The translations under genes were made by a program, and so were the position numbers. From NCBI RefSeq assembly GCF_000447795.1, contig NZ_AUNI01000010.1, positions 1-64,000 of the forward strand: a DNA stretch of 64,000 nt, written 5' to 3'. Of this stretch, positions 25,887-34,561 are shown piece after piece (the stretch's first letter is position 1; each line of letters starts with the position of its first letter). The DNA is from Bacteriovorax sp. Seq25_V (lineage in GTDB: Bacteria > Bdellovibrionota > Bacteriovoracia > Bacteriovoracales > Bacteriovoracaceae). The notes beneath the pieces are model-generated. The model had not been told where the DNA came from. It saw only the letters and a list, made by a program, of their open reading frames with translations, and searched no databases.

Positions 25887-26776
25887 AAGTTATTATTTTT
25901 CTCATTGTTCAAACATCTCTTTTGGCCGCTTCTTGTTGTGGTGGTGGAGGTGGTAGTCAGAATCTTATCCTTAATGACGCTGCGATAAAGCTATCTCTTG
26001 CATATTCAAATACAACTTACCTGAGTGATATTGATTCTAAGGGTAGTGAAGTACAAAGAAAAAAATCGGGACTCGAAATTAAAGAAGTTGTAAGTTTGGG
26101 ATATGCTAAAAGCTTTTTGGCCTATCATCAAGCAGGCTTAGAACTTAATGGGGTGAAGATTACGAAGGGGGAAGGTGCTACTGAAAGAAGTGAAATTAAT
26201 CCGGGGGATTTAAAGTTCTTCTATGGCTATGAAGTGTTTCCAGAAACATATTACAGTATTTGGAAGCCTCGTGGTTTTGCGTCTTTTGTGTTTAATATTC
26301 CTCTTGGAAATTCAAAGTATGATTATGAAACTACGGCCGGTGAAGATATTAGTAGTAGTGGTTTTTATAGCCTTTCTGCCAACTTAGTCCTTTTAAAAGT
26401 TTATGGACGTCATCAGCTTTTACTTTCTTTTGGAGGAGTCGGAACATTTACTGGTGATACTGGCAAGGGAAAAGTAGAGAGGGATTTGGGTTATAATGTG
26501 AGTGGAAGCTATAGTTTTAGTTCACTATATGACTTTGCAGATCTTTCCTTCACAATAGGAAGAGATGTAATTGGTAAGGACAAGCTCTATAAAGATAGTG
26601 AAGTAATAGAGTCTTCTAATTCGATTGAAAACTTTGCATCTATTTCTCTGTCTCATGAAGTAAATGAAGAAAATGCCATCTCACTAACGTATAAAGACAC
26701 TGTTAATTTTGGGGGACAGAAGAATATTTCCACGTACAAGCTGATTTCGGTCAATTATTTACATTATTCCTTTTGA
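25883..26776 (+). CDS. outer-membrane barrel-like protein with Cys-Cys-Gly motif
   Basis: A TTG at 25883 overlaps the previous stop (TTGA) and gives MKVIIFLIVQTSLLAASCCGGGGG, a clean secretion signal followed by CCGGGGG. An in-frame TTG at 25823 would give a polar start and is rejected. The 297 residues have many alternating polar/aromatic stretches and end LISVNYLHYSF, with a terminal phenylalanine typical of outer-membrane beta-barrels. The paired cysteines could bind a metal or be lipid-modified. I do not recognise a named family. Its overlap with the YtkA-like lipoprotein suggests a joint function. Confidence 0.65.
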   Translation: MKVIIFLIVQTSLLAASCCGGGGGSQNLILNDAAIKLSLAYSNTTYLSDIDSKGSEVQRKKSGLEIKEVVSLGYAKSFLAYHQAGLELNGVKITKGEGATERSEINPGDLKFFYGYEVFPETYYSIWKPRGFASFVFNIPLGNSKYDYETTAGEDISSSGFYSLSANLVLLKVYGRHQLLLSFGGVGTFTGDTGKGKVERDLGYNVSGSYSFSSLYDFADLSFTIGRDVIGKDKLYKDSEVIESSNSIENFASISLSHEVNEENAISLTYKDTVNFGGQKNISTYKLISVNYLHYSF

Positions 26777-26792
26777 AAGATAAAATTTTTCT

Positions 26793-28289
26793 ATGAGAAA
26801 AATTAATATCCTTTTATTTGTTGTTATCCAATTTATTATCAGTTTTTATTGCTTATCCTTTGGTGATGATACATCGCTTGGTCTTATTGATGGTTGGGTT
26901 AGAATTGGAAATAACAGCTTCGAATCACTTGTTGATTTCAGCACTTGGGGTATTATTAAGAGTAACGTCGAGCCAGTTGTTGCTTTTTCTTTTGGAAGCA
27001 CAACGATCCCTCTTTTATTTCAGGCGAGAGAAACAGGATTTATCTATATTATTATTAAGTTATTATCTGTAATAATTGGACCTGTGTTTGCACTTCAGCT
27101 GGTGAATTTAATATTAGTTTGTGCAACTTTCTATTTTTTAGATAAGATTCTATCAAGATTTTTTTCAAAAGATGATCAACCGGTAGCCCTCGCTTTAATG
27201 GTACTATCTCCTGTTCTTATGTACTTTGGTGGGCCATATTATCCTGATAAGTTTATCTTTTTCTTTACGGTTCTACTAGCCTATCAAATTCTTGAGAAGA
27301 AAAGTGCAAAGTATGTAATTTTAACTGCCACACTTGGACTTTTAACAAAGTTTATCTTTATCTTGAATATCATATTGGTGCTTTTAGCTTTTGGTGATAA
27401 GAAAAGGGTTCTTGGGTTATTGAAGACAAAAACTTTCAAAGTCGTTTTTAGCTTTCTTACAGTACTCCTCGCATTTATTGTGACTAAAATGTATGACCAG
27501 TTTTATTACGAGTTTGTAACAGATCATAATATTTTTAAATCGAGCTTTTTTAACCTGGAATACCTACGTCATATGGCCATGGTTCTGGTTGATCAAAGAA
27601 GTTATTTGGAATACTTCATTATCGGTGGAAGTAGTAAGGGATATCTGGTTCTAAGTTGTCTTGTTAATATTGCTGTCTTCTTGGGACTAAGATTTACGAA
27701 TGCTAAGAAAATGGTTGTTTCAATATTTGCATATTTCATCCTTCTATATTTTGCAATTTATGAATTTTCGAATGCATCAGATTATTTTACGGAGGCTCTC
27801 GTTGTATTACTTATTTTAAAGGGAATGAGTATTGCACATGCGCCAAAAGAATATAAAAAAGGCTTGATTGTTCTTGTTCTTATTCTTTCTGCTTGGGAAT
27901 TTGGGGCATGGTTTAATGGAATGACAACTGGAAAGCTTAGGGGAGAGATTGCTTTGAGTGAGAAGCTTAAGGTAATGAATCTTATTCAAGAACGTGGAGC
28001 AAACCAAGTAATTGTAGTAAATAAGTATGACCTTGGCGTTTATGACTTTCTTTCAGAGGGGAAGATTAAAGGATCTTTCTTTGACAAGGATACTTTTCAA
28101 TACCAAAAGCAGGCATGTGTTCTTGGTTATTATAGTTATAAATTTGGTGGCGCCTATGCTGGTGAAGAACAAACAAATCTAAGAGATATTTATACCCTGA
28201 CTGTATTTATTGATAAGTATAAGTATTCATTGGAAGATGTAATGTACGAAGATAGGTTATTTGCTTATTTAGGGTGTAAGCAAAATTAG
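26793..28289 (+). CDS. polytopic membrane protein, glycosyltransferase-C like
   Basis: This 498-residue protein has about ten hydrophobic segments and a soluble C-terminal part of about 110 residues. An early periplasmic loop with acidic residues (GDDTSLGLIDGW) and the overall layout resemble GT-C type membrane glycosyltransferases such as the family 39 mannosyltransferases, but no catalytic motif is certain. It starts 16 bases after the barrel gene with a weak AAAGA site. Unknown membrane transport or assembly protein is the alternative. Confidence 0.5.
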   Translation: MRKINILLFVVIQFIISFYCLSFGDDTSLGLIDGWVRIGNNSFESLVDFSTWGIIKSNVEPVVAFSFGSTTIPLLFQARETGFIYIIIKLLSVIIGPVFALQLVNLILVCATFYFLDKILSRFFSKDDQPVALALMVLSPVLMYFGGPYYPDKFIFFFTVLLAYQILEKKSAKYVILTATLGLLTKFIFILNIILVLLAFGDKKRVLGLLKTKTFKVVFSFLTVLLAFIVTKMYDQFYYEFVTDHNIFKSSFFNLEYLRHMAMVLVDQRSYLEYFIIGGSSKGYLVLSCLVNIAVFLGLRFTNAKKMVVSIFAYFILLYFAIYEFSNASDYFTEALVVLLILKGMSIAHAPKEYKKGLIVLVLILSAWEFGAWFNGMTTGKLRGEIALSEKLKVMNLIQERGANQVIVVNKYDLGVYDFLSEGKIKGSFFDKDTFQYQKQACVLGYYSYKFGGAYAGEEQTNLRDIYTLTVFIDKYKYSLEDVMYEDRLFAYLGCKQN

Positions 28290-28300
28290 TGTCTAAACTT

Positions 28301-28328
28301 TTGACACCCTTGTTAATATTACTATATT
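28301..28328 (+). promoter_or_regulatory. sigma-70 promoter of the secreted Cys-pair protein gene
   Basis: TTGACA (28301-28306) and TATATT (28323-28328) are separated by 16 bases, 6/6 and 5/6 matches. The predicted transcript starts near 28335. The -35 overlaps ACACCCT (28304-28310), which is inverted relative to AGGGTGT (28271-28277) in the end of the previous gene. Confidence 0.65.
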
Positions 28329-28331
28329 AAG

Positions 28332-28360
28332 CCATTTTCCTCATGAAATGAGGATAATGG
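28332..28360 (+). promoter_or_regulatory. leader hairpin sequestering the ribosome binding site
   Basis: CCATT-T-TCCTCAT (28332-28344) pairs with ATGAGGA-T-AATGG (28348-28360), 12 bp with one T-T mismatch and loop GAA. The ribosome binding site GAGGA (28350-28354) lies in the 3' arm and the start codon is five bases after the stem, so the site is closed when folded. This is the layout of an RNA thermometer or a protein- or RNA-controlled switch. Confidence 0.5.
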
Positions 28361-28364
28361 TTCC

Positions 28365-29771
28365 ATGAAAAAAATTATCGCGACATTATTATTGGTAAAC
28401 TCAGTTGTATATGCTGAAGTTGAAAGTGTTAACTTCCTAGAAATTGGGTTTGAGAAATGGGATTACGAAAGACCAGCGAATCCTTCTGTCGCTAGTGGGC
28501 ACTTGAAATTTACTGAAGCTAAAATGTCTCGAGCTGATCTTAGCTTTAATATGAAGAATAAAGATCAAATGTTTGATGCGCAGATGTACTGGAAGAATAA
28601 TATAATCAGTTTTACGACTCCATTTATGAACCTAGATTTTGGAATGGGAGAGAATAGTGGATTTAATGATATAAAAAGTATCTCTACAAAAAATAGCTCA
28701 GCCATTATTAATCCTCTCTTTTTCTCTTTTACGGGAGAAGATTTCTCATTTGGCCTTGATGATATGAAGTTAGGGCTTAAGAACTTTACTGCATTCTGTA
28801 CTGCTAACGATGAAGAACTTGATATGGCCTCTGCAGAGGGGATTGAATATGGTTGTATGACTGAGATGTCTCTTAACTCTAATGACTATGCAAGACCTCT
28901 AGAACTTAATATGGTAATGGATTATGAGGATGGCGATAAGTTAACTTTTAATGCAAATCTATCAAATATTGATCTAAATGATTCAACCTTGATACAGGCG
29001 AAGGCAACTTCAGCAGATATGACAGTGTCGAAATATTTTGTGGAAATGGCTGAAGCTAATCTTGTTTGTCAGAAAAAAACTGACATGAAAGTATTTGATT
29101 CAGAAGTATTTAAAAAAGATTGCGAAAATACAATTGATCTCACTGTTCCTAAAATTGTGGTAAACAATAAAACAGACGATACAAAGTTTTATCTCGAAAC
29201 AGAAGAGATTAAAATTCAGAACGAAAAGTTAAGCTTCAAGGCACCTGTTATTCAATTTGTTGATAAGGTCAGTAGTGTTACAACTTATGACTTGGAATTG
29301 AATTGTGATAAGAGTGCAAAAGCGACTGCTTATGATCTTCATTCGATGATTGGAGAATGTCTAAAAAATGGTGAGGTGAGGATTCCACGCCTTGTTTCAA
29401 GAGATGAAGATAAACTTTGGTGGAGTTATGGTGATATTTTATCAAAGAATGTTGACCCAACGTCACATATTAAGAGTAAAGAAAAAGACGCGGCAGATAT
29501 CTCAATTAAGATGATTAATAAGAATGTAAAGCTTTCAGCGAATGCCTATACAAAGATTCTTGGAGTTACAACGAAGTTCCATGTCGATGTTAAGGGACAG
29601 GCTGTTCACTTACCAGAAAAAGATCAAATTATTATTAAAGTCAGTGATATCGCTGTACCACTTGGTTGGATTAAAATAAAATGGAAGAAGGTTCTTCTTG
29701 GAATTATGAAGAAAGCTATCGTCGGTTCGATGATCGAATTTCAGGGCGATAATATTATTATTCAATTATAA
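28365..29771 (+). CDS. secreted protein with three Cys-pair beta units
   Basis: I do not recognise this 468-residue protein. It has a signal peptide (1-17) and is beta-rich. Three cysteine pairs recur with nearly equal spacing: C145/C164, C235/C253 and C314/C332. Each is preceded by a short alternating beta strand and followed by another, as in ELNC...ECLKNGEVRIPRL. The C-terminal 80 residues alternate hydrophobic and polar residues (KDQIIIKVSDIAVP). The same unit and the same end occur in the 42496 gene, so the two are paralogues. A periplasmic or outer-membrane lipid-facing role is conceivable but unproven. A strong promoter and a leader hairpin stand before it. Confidence 0.75.
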   Translation: MKKIIATLLLVNSVVYAEVESVNFLEIGFEKWDYERPANPSVASGHLKFTEAKMSRADLSFNMKNKDQMFDAQMYWKNNIISFTTPFMNLDFGMGENSGFNDIKSISTKNSSAIINPLFFSFTGEDFSFGLDDMKLGLKNFTAFCTANDEELDMASAEGIEYGCMTEMSLNSNDYARPLELNMVMDYEDGDKLTFNANLSNIDLNDSTLIQAKATSADMTVSKYFVEMAEANLVCQKKTDMKVFDSEVFKKDCENTIDLTVPKIVVNNKTDDTKFYLETEEIKIQNEKLSFKAPVIQFVDKVSSVTTYDLELNCDKSAKATAYDLHSMIGECLKNGEVRIPRLVSRDEDKLWWSYGDILSKNVDPTSHIKSKEKDAADISIKMINKNVKLSANAYTKILGVTTKFHVDVKGQAVHLPEKDQIIIKVSDIAVPLGWIKIKWKKVLLGIMKKAIVGSMIEFQGDNIIIQL

Positions 29772-29791
29772 TAGAAGATATGGAGTTTATG

Positions 29792-30094
29792 ATGAAAAAA
29801 TTAATTTATGCAGCACTTGTCTTAATGGGAACTAGTTCTTATGCTCTTGAATGTACTGGCGCTGGCGGATTTGGTATTAGTGTCGATTCAACGGGGAATG
29901 GTGAACTTTCAACTCCTCAAGAATCAATCAGTCTTAAAAACGTAAATGGATCAGGTAACTATTATTTTGCAAGTGTAAACGAGGGAAATGTCAGAACATT
30001 TACTCTTTCAGTGTCCCCTGGAGATCTGGCAAGTACTTTAAAGCTTATTTATAAAAGAGGGGCTCCTCAATCAGTTGAGGTCACTTGTAAATAA
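29792..30094 (+). CDS. small secreted protein of unknown function
   Basis: The ATG at 29792 has GGAG (29782-29785) six bases before it and gives MKKLIYAALVLMGTSSYALEC, a standard signal peptide. ATG codons at 29780 and 29789 are in frame but badly spaced. The mature part of about 80 residues is Ser/Gly/Asn-rich with two cysteines, one at each end (ALEC and VTCK), probably forming a disulfide. The 3' end overlaps the end of meaB on the other strand by 24 bases. No family recognised. Confidence 0.65.
   Translation: MKKLIYAALVLMGTSSYALECTGAGGFGISVDSTGNGELSTPQESISLKNVNGSGNYYFASVNEGNVRTFTLSVSPGDLASTLKLIYKRGAPQSVEVTCK
30065..30080. terminator. hairpin in the convergent overlap, meaB stop in the loop
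   Basis: CCTCAA (30065-30070) and TTGAGG (30075-30080) form a 6-bp stem. The loop TCAG contains the complement of the meaB stop TGA. Neither side has a good T run, so its strength as a terminator is doubtful; it fits a pattern seen at all convergent ends here. Confidence 0.35.
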
Positions 30095-31048
30095 TAATTC
30101 AAGCATTTTTTCGGCACTCTTAAAGGGTGTCGATTTATTTTGAACAACATTACTCTCAAGCTTTTTAAACTCACTTTGAAGCTTTGGGTTCTCTGAAATT
30201 TTACTTTTTATCATTTCTAAAAACAAACTATTTAACCACTTCTTGTTTTGATTAAGTCTTTTATTTTTTAAGAAGTCATATTTAGTTGTTACTTCGATAT
30301 ACTCGAGAACATCTTCCCAGTATTCTTTGATTCCTGAATTTTCAAGAGCCGAAATGAGTTTCACACGTGGCTTCCAAACAGCACTGCGAGACATGATATT
30401 CATTGCACTTAGATATTCACTCTGTGTTGATTTTGCACGACCAAGGTTTTCACCTTCTGCTTTATTAATAAGAATATAATCGGAAACCTCTATAATACCT
30501 TTTTTAATTCCTTGGAGCTCGTCTCCTGCTCCAGGAAGAAGCAGAACAGTGAAAAGATCTACCATATCAGAAACCGCAAACTCTGATTGTCCGACACCAA
30601 CAGTTTCGATGAGAATAACATCAAAGCCTGCAGCTTCACAAAGTAGCATTGCTTCTCTTGTTTTTTGAGCAACACCACCAAGAGTTCCTGATGTAGGACT
30701 TGGACGAATATAGGCATTTGGCTCCTGAGAGAGTCTTTCCATTCTTGTTTTATCACCTAAGATGCTTCCTCCTGAGACTGGAGAACTTGGATCGATTGCG
30801 AGAACCGCAACCTTCTTACCAAGTGAAGTTAGGTGAAGGCCTAGGGACTCAATAAATGTTGATTTACCAACACCTGGAGTCCCTGAGATTCCAATTCGAA
30901 TTGTATTTCCCGTGTGAGGTAGAAGTTCTTCAATAAGTGCTTGGGCCTGCTTTTGATGCTCTGGCTTCTTACTCTCACTAAGAGTGATTGCCTTTGATAA
31001 AGCTCTAATTTTTCCTGCACTAATGTCTGATGCTTTTATCTCACTCAT
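30071..31048 (-). CDS. meaB: methylmalonyl-CoA mutase-associated GTPase MeaB
   Basis: MeaB is a G3E-type GTPase that protects methylmalonyl-CoA mutase and gates cofactor B12 loading. It has 325 residues with P-loop GTPGVGKST at 56-64, the AIDPSSPVSGGSILGDKTRM switch region, ETVGVGQSE and the NKAEG base-recognition motif (NKAD-like). It follows the mutase gene by eight bases, with AGGA before the ATG. Its end overlaps the 29792 gene on the opposite strand. Confidence 0.95.
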   Translation of the reverse strand: MSEIKASDISAGKIRALSKAITLSESKKPEHQKQAQALIEELLPHTGNTIRIGISGTPGVGKSTFIESLGLHLTSLGKKVAVLAIDPSSPVSGGSILGDKTRMERLSQEPNAYIRPSPTSGTLGGVAQKTREAMLLCEAAGFDVILIETVGVGQSEFAVSDMVDLFTVLLLPGAGDELQGIKKGIIEVSDYILINKAEGENLGRAKSTQSEYLSAMNIMSRSAVWKPRVKLISALENSGIKEYWEDVLEYIEVTTKYDFLKNKRLNQNKKWLNSLFLEMIKSKISENPKLQSEFKKLESNVVQNKSTPFKSAEKMLELLFTSDLN

Positions 31049-31056
31049 ATTTGTTC

Positions 31057-33201
31057 CTACTTCATTGCCGCTTTTACAGCTTCAAGAACGCCTTTAGCTG
31101 CTTCAGGGATTGGAGTACCTGGACCAAAGATTCCCTTAACTCCTGCTTTAACTAGGAAATCGTAATCTTGTTTTGGGATAACTCCACCACATACAACAAT
31201 AATATCTTCAGCGTCTAATTTTTTAAGTTCGCTGATAAGATCAGGAATAAGTGTCTTGTGACCTGCAGCTTGGGATGAGACACCAACAATGTGCACATCA
31301 TTTTCAACAGCCTGTTTTGCAACTTCTTCTGGAGTTGAAAATAGTGGCGCTAGGTCGATATCAAAACCAACATCTGCAAATGCTGTGGCAATTACTTTTG
31401 CTCCACGATCGTGACCGTCTTGTCCCATTTTAGCGACGAGCATTCTTGGGCGTCTTCCAAACTCTTTTTCAAAATCATCAATTTCTTTCATGATACTTTT
31501 CCAGTTGTCATCGTTTTCATAAGCCTTACCATAAACACCAGCAACAGTTTTTGAGTTCGCATTATATCTTCCCCAGACCTTCTCTAGAGCATAAGTGATT
31601 TCACCAACTGAACATCTTGCACGAACTGCTTTAATTGCAAGGTCAAGTCCGTTACCTTCACCTGTTTCTGCGTATCTTGTTAGTGCTTCCATACATGCTT
31701 CGACTTGAGACTCATCTCTGTTCGCACGTAGTTCTTCAAGACGTCTAATTTGAGAGTTTAAAACAGCAACGTTATCGATATCTAAAACTTCGACTTTATC
31801 TTCTGTTGTTGGTTTGTACTTATTAACACCGACAATAACATCTTCACCTTTGTCGATACGAGCTTGTTTTGCTGCTGCAGCTTCTTCAATTTTAAGTTTA
31901 GGAACACCTGTCTCAATCGCTTTAGACATACCTCCAGAAGCATCTACTTCTTTAATTATAGCACGAGCTTTCTCTGCAATCTCATGAGTAAGGCTTTCCA
32001 TCATGTAAGATCCTCCCCATGGGTCAACAGTATTTGTGATACCTGTTTCCTCTTGGAGAATGATCTGTGTATTTCTTGCAATTCTTGCAGAGAATTCTGT
32101 CGGAAGTGCGATCGCTTCATCAAAAGCATTTGTGTGAAGAGACTGTGTTCCACCAAAAACTGCTGCCATCGCTTCAACAGTCGTTCTAATTATATTGTTA
32201 TAAGGATCTTGTTCTGTTAATGACCAACCAGATGTTTGGCAGTGTGTTCTAAGCATTAGTGAACTTTGATTTTTTGGTTCATACTTAGAAACTATTTCAG
32301 ACCACAGAAGTCTTGCAGCTCTAAGCTTTGCAATCTCCATATAGAAATTCATTCCAATACCAAAAAAGAAGGAAAGTCTTGGGGCAAAGTCATCAATTTT
32401 CATCCCAGCAGCTAAAGCTGTTTCGATATACTCTTTTCCGTCTGCTAGTGTATAAGCAAGTTCAAGAGCGGCATCTGCACCCGCTTCTTGAATATGATAT
32501 CCAGAGATTGAGATAGAGTTAAACTTCGGCATATTTTTTGAAGTATATTCAAAAATATCTGCAATGATCTTCATTGAAGGTTTTGGTGGAAAGATGTAAG
32601 TGTTTCTAACCATAAACTCTTTTAGAATATCATTTTGAATTGTGCCTGAAAGTTGATCTTGTGAAACGCCTTGCTCTTCAGCAGCCACAACATAGCCTGC
32701 AAGAATTGGAAGAACGGCTCCATTCATTGTCATTGAAACTGAAACTTTATCAAGTGGAATTTGATCGAAAAGAACTTTCATATCTTCAACACTATCAATT
32801 GCTACTCCGGCTTTTCCAACATCACCTTTTACACGTGGGTGGTCAGAATCATATCCTCTGTGTGTTGCGAGATCAAAGGCAACAGAAACACCTTGCCCAC
32901 CAGCGGCGAGTGCTTTCTTGTAAAAGTTATTTGATTCTTCAGCAGTAGAAAAACCTGCGTACTGTCTAATTGTCCAAGGACGACCTGTGTACATTGTGGC
33001 ACGTGGACCACGAATAAATGGTTCGAATCCTGGCATTGTATTTTGGAATGGGAGATCTTTTACATCTTCTTCTGTGTAGAGAGATTGGACTGTGATATTT
33101 TCTGGAGTAAGAGTCTCTTTCGGCCCTTTTCCTTTTGTTTCTTTGGTCGCAAGATCTTTCCACGTTCGCTTGTCGATTTTTGGTGGTTGGTAATTACTCA
33201 T
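31057..33201 (-). CDS. methylmalonyl-CoA mutase, homodimeric type
   Basis: This B12 enzyme converts (R)-methylmalonyl-CoA and succinyl-CoA. It has 714 residues, the length of E. coli ScpA. The substrate barrel motif [15 protein letters not shown] is the form of true methylmalonyl-CoA mutases. The C-terminal B12 domain has DGHDRG at 595-600 with base-off ligand His597, then [10 protein letters not shown] and VVCGGVIP. No small subunit gene is seen. It lies between a HAD phosphatase gene and meaB with eight-base gaps, clearly one operon. With the 16661-20189 carboxylase it would link propionyl-CoA to succinyl-CoA; the epimerase is not in the window. Confidence 0.95.
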   Translation of the reverse strand: MSNYQPPKIDKRTWKDLATKETKGKGPKETLTPENITVQSLYTEEDVKDLPFQNTMPGFEPFIRGPRATMYTGRPWTIRQYAGFSTAEESNNFYKKALAAGGQGVSVAFDLATHRGYDSDHPRVKGDVGKAGVAIDSVEDMKVLFDQIPLDKVSVSMTMNGAVLPILAGYVVAAEEQGVSQDQLSGTIQNDILKEFMVRNTYIFPPKPSMKIIADIFEYTSKNMPKFNSISISGYHIQEAGADAALELAYTLADGKEYIETALAAGMKIDDFAPRLSFFFGIGMNFYMEIAKLRAARLLWSEIVSKYEPKNQSSLMLRTHCQTSGWSLTEQDPYNNIIRTTVEAMAAVFGGTQSLHTNAFDEAIALPTEFSARIARNTQIILQEETGITNTVDPWGGSYMMESLTHEIAEKARAIIKEVDASGGMSKAIETGVPKLKIEEAAAAKQARIDKGEDVIVGVNKYKPTTEDKVEVLDIDNVAVLNSQIRRLEELRANRDESQVEACMEALTRYAETGEGNGLDLAIKAVRARCSVGEITYALEKVWGRYNANSKTVAGVYGKAYENDDNWKSIMKEIDDFEKEFGRRPRMLVAKMGQDGHDRGAKVIATAFADVGFDIDLAPLFSTPEEVAKQAVENDVHIVGVSSQAAGHKTLIPDLISELKKLDAEDIIVVCGGVIPKQDYDFLVKAGVKGIFGPGTPIPEAAKGVLEAVKAAMK

Positions 33202-33209
33202 TGTCTTTC

Positions 33210-33836
33210 CTATTTATGCTCGTACCAAGATACTTGAAAGGTATCTATGCCAGAAGCTTTAGCCGCTTGCAGGCCAGTTGGTGAGTCTTCAAAAATTAAA
33301 CTATTTTTTTTGTCTATCTTTAGCACTTTTAATGCGTACTGGTAAGGGGCAGGGTGTGGTTTTGATAACACTGTATCTTGTCTTGTAACTACTAATTTAA
33401 AGTATTTAGATACTCCGCAGTGATCGAGCAGAGAATGAGTTATTACGTCCTCGCTCGCGGTAACGACTGCTAGAGTTTTTCCACTTTCGTTAAGTAATTT
33501 TAGAAGCTTCTGCATCTCGGGCTTGATGATTGTATTTGGATCAGTGGCAGGAATAAGATCGAGCATCAGATCATTTTTTGCTTTAAGAAAGTTATCTAGG
33601 TCATGGCTCATATATTTTGAGATGAGGGGGTAAACATCGGTATCAGCAAGGCCATAGAGGTCATCTATTGTATAAGGAGACTGTTTTTGTGTTATGAGAT
33701 GTATTGCCTCAAAATGTAAGCATTCGCTATTTAAAATTGTGCCATCCATGTCAAAGAGGATTGCTTTTTTCGATTCTGTCAGCTTTAGAATATTATCAAT
33801 ATTTAATGTGTCTAAGTGCCCTAAAGTACTTGTCAT
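33210..33836 (-). CDS. HAD-superfamily phosphatase, phosphoglucomutase-like
   Basis: This 208-residue hydrolase has the HAD nucleophile motif [10 protein letters not shown] near residue 30, a helical cap, the motif II threonine VVTASED, and motif III/IV around [11 protein letters not shown] and [16 protein letters not shown]. It resembles beta-phosphoglucomutase or phosphoglycolate phosphatase; the substrate cannot be read. A TTG at 33854 opens the frame, but GAGGAA lies six bases before the ATG at 33836, which is chosen. It is the first gene of the mutase-meaB operon, an unexpected partner. Confidence 0.82.
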   Translation of the reverse strand: MTSTLGHLDTLNIDNILKLTESKKAILFDMDGTILNSECLHFEAIHLITQKQSPYTIDDLYGLADTDVYPLISKYMSHDLDNFLKAKNDLMLDLIPATDPNTIIKPEMQKLLKLLNESGKTLAVVTASEDVITHSLLDHCGVSKYFKLVVTRQDTVLSKPHPAPYQYALKVLKIDKKNSLIFEDSPTGLQAAKASGIDTFQVSWYEHK

Positions 33837-33911
33837 TGCTAATTCCTCAGTCAAGTTTTTACATCAAAATTATATAATAATTATGTTTAAAAGGCAGAAA
33901 ATTCTTACCTT

Positions 33912-33940
33912 TTGAAAAGTGTGCACGGCGTTGATATGAT
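33912..33940 (+). promoter_or_regulatory. sigma-70 promoter for the 33971 gene
   Basis: TTGAAA (33912-33917) and TATGAT (33935-33940) are exactly 17 bases apart, each 5/6. The start of transcription would be near 33947, leaving a 24-base leader with the GGAGGGGAA site. Confidence 0.65.
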
Positions 33941-33970
33941 AAAGTTGTAGTTAGAGAACGTGGAGGGGAA

Positions 33971-34525
33971 GTGTTTAAAAAACCTGTCAATCAACAATCT
34001 GAACTCATCTTAGAAACAAGCCTGCAGTCATTTTTCTTTGATCAGCTTCTTGAAGTGAACAAAAAATTTCAAAGTCCATTACCTAATGAAACAATTTATT
34101 ATTCTAGCCTTGTGATGGATAAATTTGGCCATTCAAATGAATACTACGAGACAGTTGATGGAAGGGTGAGAAATAAAATCCTTGGTATCAAGCTAATGGA
34201 GTCAACTCAGCTTGAGCGAAAAGAGCAGCAAAGGTCTCTGCAAGATATTGGAGATACAGCATTACTGATGTGTGGTTATTTCTATGACTCAATCAATGAA
34301 AAGCTAGTTGATTATCGCTACTATCAAGAAATTGGTCAGGCTGCATATTCCAGGCTTGATGCCTTTGTACCATCTTTCTATGATGTGAACTCATTTTATA
34401 AAATTTTATCCAGTCAATTTGAGACACTAGCAAATCTGATGCAAATGGTTCAGAAAACCAGTAGTGAATATCAGACTAATCCGATTCTTTTATTCGCTAA
34501 TCATCATAGAGTAAAAGCGTCCTAG
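33971..34525 (+). CDS. protein of unknown function, cytoplasmic
   Basis: This 184-residue protein is not recognised. It has no signal peptide or membrane segment. It is mostly helical, with a central charged part (QLERKEQQRSLQDIGDTALLM) and a Gln/Tyr-rich second half. The start is GTG, strongly supported by GGAGGGGAA immediately before it and by a good promoter. Divergent transcription from the HAD-mutase operon and the gene after it (34562) gives no clear functional clue. Confidence 0.7.
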   Translation: MFKKPVNQQSELILETSLQSFFFDQLLEVNKKFQSPLPNETIYYSSLVMDKFGHSNEYYETVDGRVRNKILGIKLMESTQLERKEQQRSLQDIGDTALLMCGYFYDSINEKLVDYRYYQEIGQAAYSRLDAFVPSFYDVNSFYKILSSQFETLANLMQMVQKTSSEYQTNPILLFANHHRVKAS

Positions 34526-34561
34526 TATTTTATTTAATGCAAAATAGATTAAAATAATCTG

